Assembly (NCBI RefSeq): GCF_000380505.1
Contig: NZ_AQYH01000005.1
Location: 310,001-374,000, forward strand
From: Kaistia granuli DSM 23481
GTDB taxonomy: Bacteria > Pseudomonadota > Alphaproteobacteria > Rhizobiales > Kaistiaceae
Direction: 5' to 3'
Length of the DNA stretch: 64,000 bases
Positions within the stretch are counted from its first letter, which is position 1. Every line of letters starts with the position of its first letter. Below the pieces are notes generated by a model. The model did not search any database. It was given only the letters and a program-made list of their open reading frames with translations, and was not told the origin of the DNA. Made by a program: the position numbers and the translations under genes. Positions 59,057 through 64,000 of this stretch are shown one piece after another.

Positions 59057-60556
59057 CTATTCCGGCGCGCCCTGGCTGATCGCGGCGAGCAGGCTCGCCC
59101 GATCGAGCCCCTCGCGCGGCAGCACTTCCTTGACGCGGCCGCCGACCATGATGGCGACGCGGTGGCTGAGGGCGAGGATCTCGTCGAGATCGTCGGAGAT
59201 CAGCAGGATCGCCGCGCCTTCCGCCGCGCTCAGCTCGACTAGCTTGTGCAATTCGCCCTTGGCGCCGACATCGACGCCGGCGGTCGGTTGGTCGAGGATC
59301 ATCGCCTTCGGGCGCGCCGCGACGGCGCGGGCGACCAGCACCTTCTGGGCATTGCCGCCGGAGAGCGTGCCGACGGCGCGCTTGCGGTCCGGCGGGCGGA
59401 TGCCGAATTTCGCGATCAGGCTCTCGACCAGCGCGCGCTTTTCCCGGGCTCGGATGATGCCGAAGCGGGAGAGGCGAGGGGCGAGCGCCGTCGCTGCCAT
59501 GTTTTCTTCGATGCTGGAGGCAAGCGCGAGGCCGCTGACCTTGCGGTCTTCCGGCACCATGACGAGGCCGGCATCGGCCGAGCGCTGCGGTGTGCGGCGG
59601 GGAAGGTCGCGCCCGGCAAGGCGGATGCGCCCCGAGGCCGCGACATCGCCGATGATCGCCCGCGCCAGGCGCGTCCGGCCGGAACCGATCAGGCCGGCGA
59701 TGCCGACGATCTCGCCGGCGCCGATCGCGAGGTCGACGGGCGGGCGGCCGGCGACGGCGAGGCCCTCGATCTCGAGCAGCGGCTTGCCGGAGGATGGCCG
59801 GGCGGTCGCATTGGCGGTGGCGGCGACGATGTCGTCATGGCCGACCAGGAGACGCGCGAGGTCCGGCACCGAATAGGCGCTGGCCGCGCCTGTCTCGACG
59901 ATGCGGCCGTCGCGCATGACGGTGACGACGTCGCAGACCTGGCGGATTTCCTCGAGGAAATGGCTGATATAGATGATGCCGACGCCACGGCTCCGCGCCA
60001 TCTGGCGCATGACGTCGAACAGATGCTCGCGTTCGGCCGGCGCCAGGCGCGCCGTCGGCTCGTCCATGACGAGGATGCGGGCATTCTGCGAGCAGGCGCG
60101 GACGATCTCCGTCAGTTGCTGCTCGGCGACGCCGAGCTGGCGGACCGGCGTATCCATCGGCAGGCGGATGCCGACCGCCTCGGCTTCCTCGGCCGAGCGC
60201 TTGCGCAGCGCCGAGTGCGAGATCAGGCCGGGCAGCTTGCCGCGGGGATCGCGACCCAGGCCGATATTGTCGGCAACCGACAGATCGGGAATGAGCGAAA
60301 AATCCTGGTAGATCATGGCGACGCCCTTGGCGAGCGCCTGCTTCGGCGAGTGGAGGACAACCTCCTCGCCATCGATCCGGATCCGGCCGCCATAATCGGC
60401 GAAATTGCCGCCGAGCGTCTTCATTAAGGTGCTCTTGCCGGCCCCGTTGTGGCCGACAAGAGCGTGGATCTGACCCCGTTCAAGCTGGAAGTCGACACCG
60501 TGCAGGACGGGACCGGCATTGAAGCTCTTCCGGATTTCCTGCATGTCCAGCAGCAT
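59057..60556 (-). CDS. Sugar ABC transporter ATP-binding protein
   Basis: 499 residues, double ATPase. N-half: GHNGAGKSTLMKTLGG, LVMDEPTARLAPAE; C-half: GLIGSGRTRLARAIIG, TLSGGNAQKVLVARAVAA, ILDQPTAGVDVG, note Q in place of E in the second Walker B (LDQPT), suggesting that this half is ATP-binding but catalytically weak. The ATG at 60556 has AAGGAG nine bases before; ATG 60577 in frame lacks one. Third gene of a ROK-headed sugar import operon. Confidence 0.88.
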   Translation of the reverse strand: MLLDMQEIRKSFNAGPVLHGVDFQLERGQIHALVGHNGAGKSTLMKTLGGNFADYGGRIRIDGEEVVLHSPKQALAKGVAMIYQDFSLIPDLSVADNIGLGRDPRGKLPGLISHSALRKRSAEEAEAVGIRLPMDTPVRQLGVAEQQLTEIVRACSQNARILVMDEPTARLAPAEREHLFDVMRQMARSRGVGIIYISHFLEEIRQVCDVVTVMRDGRIVETGAASAYSVPDLARLLVGHDDIVAATANATARPSSGKPLLEIEGLAVAGRPPVDLAIGAGEIVGIAGLIGSGRTRLARAIIGDVAASGRIRLAGRDLPRRTPQRSADAGLVMVPEDRKVSGLALASSIEENMAATALAPRLSRFGIIRAREKRALVESLIAKFGIRPPDRKRAVGTLSGGNAQKVLVARAVAARPKAMILDQPTAGVDVGAKGELHKLVELSAAEGAAILLISDDLDEILALSHRVAIMVGGRVKEVLPREGLDRASLLAAISQGAPE

Positions 60557-60582
60557 GGTCGGGGTCTCCTTGGTCATGGAAT

Positions 60583-61545
60583 CTAGCCGCCCCAGGCCGC
60601 CGGATGCTGCTCGACATTGTCCTTCGTGATGATGGGCAGGTCGAGATAGTGGTTGGGCGACGGCACTTCGGAGGCCTTGCCGGAGAGGAACTTGACGGCA
60701 TCCTCGATGGCGAACTTGCCCTGCGGCGCCGGATCCTGGTTCACGGTGCCAAGCACGGTGCCCTTGATGATCGCGTTGCGGACGTCGGCCGGGTAGTCGC
60801 CCAGGATGAACTTGACGTCGGTGCGGCCGTTTTCGGTGGCGAACTGCGCGCCGTTGACGCCTTCCGGACCCTGGTCGACGATCGCGTCGAGCTCACCCTT
60901 CGGATACTTGCTCAGGAAATCCTGGGTGATGGCGAGGGCCTTCGAGTTGTCCCAGTCGGCAGCCTGCTTCTCGATGATCTGGATGCCGGGATGCTTCTTC
61001 AGCGTGTCCATCAGGCCGGCTTCGCGGGCGAGCTGGGCCGAGGTGCCGAGCTTGCCGAGGATGTAGGCGACCTTGGCGTTCTCGCCGACGGCCTGGGCAA
61101 GCAGTTCGCCCTGGCGCTGGCCGAAGACGAAGTCGTCGACGCCGACATAGGTCACGAGCTTGGCGCCGGTGCTGGTGTCGGCCGTGGTGTTGACGGCCAT
61201 GACCGGGATCTCGGCGGCGGTCGCCTGGCGGATGACCGGCACGATGCCCTGCGGATCGCTCGGGGCGATCAGGATCATGTCGACGTCCTGGGCGATGAAC
61301 TGCTGCACGACGGAGATCTGGGTGGCCAGATCGCCGTTGCCGCTCTGGATGTTCAGCTCGACGCCGAGATCCTTGGCGGTCTGCTCGGCCGTCTTGATCA
61401 GGTTCGAATAGAACGGAACCGAAGTGTTCCAGATCATGAAGCCGATGCGGGGCGCGTCGGCGGCCTGGGCGGCGGTGCCGCCGAGGGCCAGCATGGTCGC
61501 GCCGGCAAGGCCGAGCACGAGGCGTCTGGTGATGGAAGTCGTCAT
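60583..61545 (-). CDS. Sugar ABC transporter substrate-binding protein
   Basis: 320 residues. Signal peptide (~1-29, SITRRLVLGLAGATMLALGG, cut after AQAA), then ribose-type periplasmic fold: FMIWNTSVPFYSNLIKTAEQTAKDLG, GNGDLATQISVVQQFIAQDVDMILIAPSDPQGIVPVI and AVNTTADTSTGAKLVTYVGVDD. The sugar cannot be read. GGAGGAGAG precedes the ATG. In one operon with the permease and ATPase. Confidence 0.9.
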   Translation of the reverse strand: MTTSITRRLVLGLAGATMLALGGTAAQAADAPRIGFMIWNTSVPFYSNLIKTAEQTAKDLGVELNIQSGNGDLATQISVVQQFIAQDVDMILIAPSDPQGIVPVIRQATAAEIPVMAVNTTADTSTGAKLVTYVGVDDFVFGQRQGELLAQAVGENAKVAYILGKLGTSAQLAREAGLMDTLKKHPGIQIIEKQAADWDNSKALAITQDFLSKYPKGELDAIVDQGPEGVNGAQFATENGRTDVKFILGDYPADVRNAIIKGTVLGTVNQDPAPQGKFAIEDAVKFLSGKASEVPSPNHYLDLPIITKDNVEQHPAAWGG

Positions 61546-61573
61546 GTTACTCTCTCCTCCTTTGAGACTTGTT

Positions 61574-62554
61574 TCAGCGCCGCTCGAGCCGGCGGCGCTG
61601 GTAGCTGTCGATGCCCACGGCGACGAGAATGACCGCGCCGGTGACGGCGGGCTGCCAGAAGGGCGAGACACCGAGCAGATTGAGGGCGTTGGCGATGACG
61701 CCGAGCAGCAGCGTGCCGAGCACGGCGCCACCGACCTTGCCGACGCCGCCGCTAAGTGGCACGCCGCCGACGACGACGGCGGCGATCGCCGTCAGGGGCC
61801 AGTCCGCCGCGCTGGCGGGCTGGCCGATATTGGTCTGGCCGAGCAGGACCACGCCGGCGATGCCGGCGAACAGGCCGCCGAGGCCGTAGGTCAGGATGGT
61901 CACGCGGTCGACATTGATGCCGGCGAGCCGCGCCGCGAGCTTGTTGCCGCCGACGATGTAGACGTGGTGGCCGAAGGTGGTGAAGCGCAGGATCGCCCAG
62001 GTCAGGATGGCGACCGCCGCGAAGATGATGGTCGGGACGGGGATCGGACCGATGCGGCCGAGGCCGAGCCAGGTGAAGGATTCCGGCACGCCGTAGACCG
62101 GCTGCGCCGCCGTGCCGACGAACATGATGCCGGTGACGAGCACCTGCGTCGCCAGCGTGGTGACGAACGGGTTGATGCCGATCTTGGCGATGAAGAAGCC
62201 GTTGATGAGGCCGACGCCAAGGCCGAGCGCCAGCGCGGCGACAATGCCGAACGGCATCGAGACATGGACGATCAGCGCTGCTGCGACCACCGAGGTGGCC
62301 GCGCCGACGGCGCCGACCGACAGGTCGAAGCCGCCGAGGATGATCATCAGGAGCATGCCGCAGGCGACGATGCCGATGACAGAGTTGCGCTGCAGCACAT
62401 TGGCGAAATTCGCCCAGGTGGCGAAGTACGGCACGGTCAGGCAGAAGACGACAACCAGCACGACGAAGATGGCGAGCAGGGCATAGTTCGACCAGGCGAC
62501 GCCGGCTGGCAGAGTGAGGCGCCGCCGGCCCGTATCGGCTCGGGAGAGGGACAT
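61574..62554 (-). CDS. Sugar ABC transporter permease
   Basis: 326 residues, ten hydrophobic helices, ribose-type (GGFDLSVGAVGAATSVVAAALI, GVGLINGFFIAKIGINPFVTTLAT, AAVVVGGVPLSGGVGKVGGAVLGTLLLG). Its ATG overlaps the ROK stop by 1 bp (TGATG), so translation is coupled with the regulator. Only one permease gene is present, unlike the first operon; it would be a homodimer. Confidence 0.9.
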   Translation of the reverse strand: MSLSRADTGRRRLTLPAGVAWSNYALLAIFVVLVVVFCLTVPYFATWANFANVLQRNSVIGIVACGMLLMIILGGFDLSVGAVGAATSVVAAALIVHVSMPFGIVAALALGLGVGLINGFFIAKIGINPFVTTLATQVLVTGIMFVGTAAQPVYGVPESFTWLGLGRIGPIPVPTIIFAAVAILTWAILRFTTFGHHVYIVGGNKLAARLAGINVDRVTILTYGLGGLFAGIAGVVLLGQTNIGQPASAADWPLTAIAAVVVGGVPLSGGVGKVGGAVLGTLLLGVIANALNLLGVSPFWQPAVTGAVILVAVGIDSYQRRRLERR

Positions 62555-63762
62555 CAGAGGGCTCCTTCGATCAGGGCGGCGGGCGTCGCGGCGGCAGTGC
62601 GGGCATGCAGCGCCAGCCGCGCCCGTTCATGGGCAAACAGCAAGGTGCCGAACAGCTCCGCCTTGTCGCCGAGCGCGCCTGGACGGACATCCACATGCTC
62701 GACGGCGCGCGCGATCGCCGTGCGACGCATGGCATCCTTCATCGCGTTGAGAAGGACCGGACCCGCCCGCGTCAGCTCGCCGCCGACGAGGATCAGGTCC
62801 GGGTTGAAATAGTTGCAGAGCGCGCCGAGCGCGCGGCCGACCATCGAGCCGGCATCGGCGACGACGCGGGCGGGGCCCGGGCTGCCCTCGGCGGCCAGGC
62901 GCAGCATCTCGATCGGCGCGATGTCGCGATGCGTCGGTTCGAGCGAGCGGCTGAGCGCGTTGACGGAAATCTGTGCCTCGAGACAGCCGCGGCTGCCGCA
63001 ATGGCAGAGCGGGCCGTTCTCGTCGGTCACGACATGGGCGAGCTGGCCGGCCATGCCATAGGCGCCGCGGAAGATTTCGCCTTCGATCGAGATGCCGAGG
63101 CCGACGCCGACCGAGAGCAGGACATAGAGCATCATCTTGGAGCCGACGGCGCCGCCGAGGCGGCTTTCCGCCAGCGCGCCGAGATTGGCGTCATTGTCCA
63201 TGTAGACCGGCAGGCCGAGCCGTTCGGCCAGGCGACGCGGAACATCGGCGCCGACCCAGCTCGCCAGGATCGAGCCCGGATGCAGCATGCCGGTTGCGGC
63301 CTCGACCGGGCCGGGAACGCCGATGCCGACGGCCTCGATCCGGCGGCGGTCGATGCCATTGCGGGAAATCAGGGTCTCGACGTGCTCGGCGGCGAGCGAG
63401 AGCGCCGCCTCGGCGGCGGTGTCGCTGTCAAAGGCGCAGTCGATCTCGTCGATCAGGCGAAAGTTCAGATCCGAAATCGCGACCTTGAGGCTCAGTCGGC
63501 CGAAATCGATGCCGACGAGGTAGGCATGACGGGCCTTGAGGGCGACCAGTTCGCCCGGCCGGCCGGCCGATTTGCGCGTGGTCGGGACATGTTCGTCGAC
63601 CGCCTCGATGACGCCTTCGTCGATCAGCTCGGCGATGGCGCTGGAGGCGGTGGAGCGGGACACGGACAGGAGGCGCGCCATCTCGGCGCGCGAGCGCGGC
63701 GCGTCTTCGAGTGCCGCCAGGATCGGCGCGCGAAGCCGATGTTGTGAACGTGCCTTGACCAT
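62554..63762 (-). CDS. ROK-family transcriptional regulator
   Basis: 402 residues. N-terminal winged helix (RAEMARLLSVSRSTASSAIAELIDEGVIEAV, ~20-55), then ROK sugar-kinase-like domain: VGIDFGRLSLKVAI, GIGVPGPVEA, and the zinc motif CHCGSRGCLEAQIS. The ROK domain binds a sugar as effector (XylR/NagC type). GGGAGGACTC precedes the ATG. It heads its own transport operon and likely binds the palindrome upstream. Confidence 0.92.
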   Translation of the reverse strand: MVKARSQHRLRAPILAALEDAPRSRAEMARLLSVSRSTASSAIAELIDEGVIEAVDEHVPTTRKSAGRPGELVALKARHAYLVGIDFGRLSLKVAISDLNFRLIDEIDCAFDSDTAAEAALSLAAEHVETLISRNGIDRRRIEAVGIGVPGPVEAATGMLHPGSILASWVGADVPRRLAERLGLPVYMDNDANLGALAESRLGGAVGSKMMLYVLLSVGVGLGISIEGEIFRGAYGMAGQLAHVVTDENGPLCHCGSRGCLEAQISVNALSRSLEPTHRDIAPIEMLRLAAEGSPGPARVVADAGSMVGRALGALCNYFNPDLILVGGELTRAGPVLLNAMKDAMRRTAIARAVEHVDVRPGALGDKAELFGTLLFAHERARLALHARTAAATPAALIEGAL

Positions 63763-63819
63763 GAGTCCTCCCTGAAAATGGCAGTGGCATAGTCCGAATA
63801 GTTTTGTCAATATTGGTCA

Positions 63820-63835
63820 AATCAATCGATTGATT
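63820..63835. promoter_or_regulatory. Perfect 16-bp palindrome, likely ROK operator
   Basis: AATCAATCGATTGATT, a perfect dyad in an AT-rich segment between the ROK gene and the divergent amidohydrolase-like gene. GTCAA repeats lie just upstream (63805-63819). Candidate site for the ROK repressor controlling both sides. Confidence 0.65.
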
Positions 63836-63863
63836 AGTCCATAATCGAACAAATTGGATTCCG

Positions 63864-64000
63864 ATGGCCAGCCTCCGAATTTCTGCGAAGCAACTCCGGA
63901 TCGGCGATACGCTAGAGCCCTGCGCCGAGGGCGCCGTACTCGTCGAGGCCGGGCGCATCGTCGCCGTCGGGCCGGACGCCGCCGTGCCGCGGCCGGCCGG
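63864..64000 (+). CDS. Amidohydrolase-like protein, partial (cut by right edge)
   Basis: Visible 45 residues start MASLRISAKQL and contain GAVLVEAGRIVAVGPDAAVPRP, the N-terminal beta-sandwich of metal-dependent amidohydrolases (deaminase, dihydroorotase-like). The metal ligands lie beyond the window. It diverges from the ROK-sugar ABC operon and shares its operator, so its substrate may come in through that transporter; not certain. Confidence 0.6.
   Translation, partial: MASLRISAKQLRIGDTLEPCAEGAVLVEAGRIVAVGPDAAVPRPA

Overview
The window looks like a stretch of chromosome from a high-GC alphaproteobacterium of the order Hyphomicrobiales (Rhizobiales). The reasons are the cluster dut-coaBC-ubiB-ubiE / mutM-enoyl-CoA hydratase-rpsT-dnaA-dnaN-recF, which is typical of that order, a SqrR/BigR-type sulfide regulator, a rhamnose-type ABC operon in the order S-T-P-Q, and palindromic intergenic repeats of rhizobial style. 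The genus cannot be read from the sequence. No rRNA, tRNA, CRISPR array, transposase, integrase or prophage gene was seen.

Layout. (1) 1-522: the 5' part of an AT-richer gene on the minus strand that runs off the left edge. It is unlike the rest in base composition and possibly belongs to phage defence (AbiGi-like). (2) 0.6-9.4 kb: a MocR-type regulator facing an EamA exporter, a 1-Cys peroxiredoxin, a divergent sulfide/persulfide detoxification locus (blh / bigR-rhodanese-TauE) with two tandem operator boxes, a CDF-like transporter, a DUF899 protein and a YCII protein. (3) 9.3-15.6 kb, minus strand: a six-gene run ubiE-ubiB-coaBC-DUF4105-dut-cysK. The DUF4105 gene has no usual start codon and may begin with ATT. 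(4) 15.7-28.9 kb: mutM, enoyl-CoA hydratase, rpsT with a strong promoter and terminator, a rhodanese, dnaA, dnaN, recF, a LysE exporter, recQ, a DedA protein and gyrB. The gyrB leader holds an 18-bp alternating CG-rich tract. (5) 29-39.6 kb: gnd, small unknown genes, a RimK-like ATP-grasp gene paired with a GNAT/C39-peptidase fusion, an EamA exporter, a cold-type cluster (DEAD-box helicase, CspA, IF-1 paralogue), a possible orphan small RNA, TerB and a glutamine amidotransferase. (6) 40-42.7 kb: iron(III) ABC binding protein and permease without an ATPase. (7) 42.9-52.6 kb: an SH3-domain membrane protein, a GAF-GGDEF cyclase, unknown proteins, an aldehyde dehydrogenase, a choloylglycine-hydrolase-family enzyme, an EamA exporter and a class III aminotransferase. 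(8) 52.6-64 kb: two sugar ABC import operons. The first is rhamnose-type and diverges from a TIM-barrel glycosidase-like protein; the second is headed by a ROK repressor. The start of an amidohydrolase-like gene is cut by the right edge.

How it fits together: the core is replication initiation and repair (dnaA, dnaN, recF, recQ, mutM, gyrB) plus ubiquinone, CoA, dUTP and cysteine metabolism. Around it lie small transport and stress modules. The best candidates for something undescribed are the RimK-like/GNAT-C39 pair (31876-34485), the edge gene at 1-522, the possible orphan RNA near 37.95-38.14 kb, and the TIM-barrel gene facing the rhamnose-type transporter.
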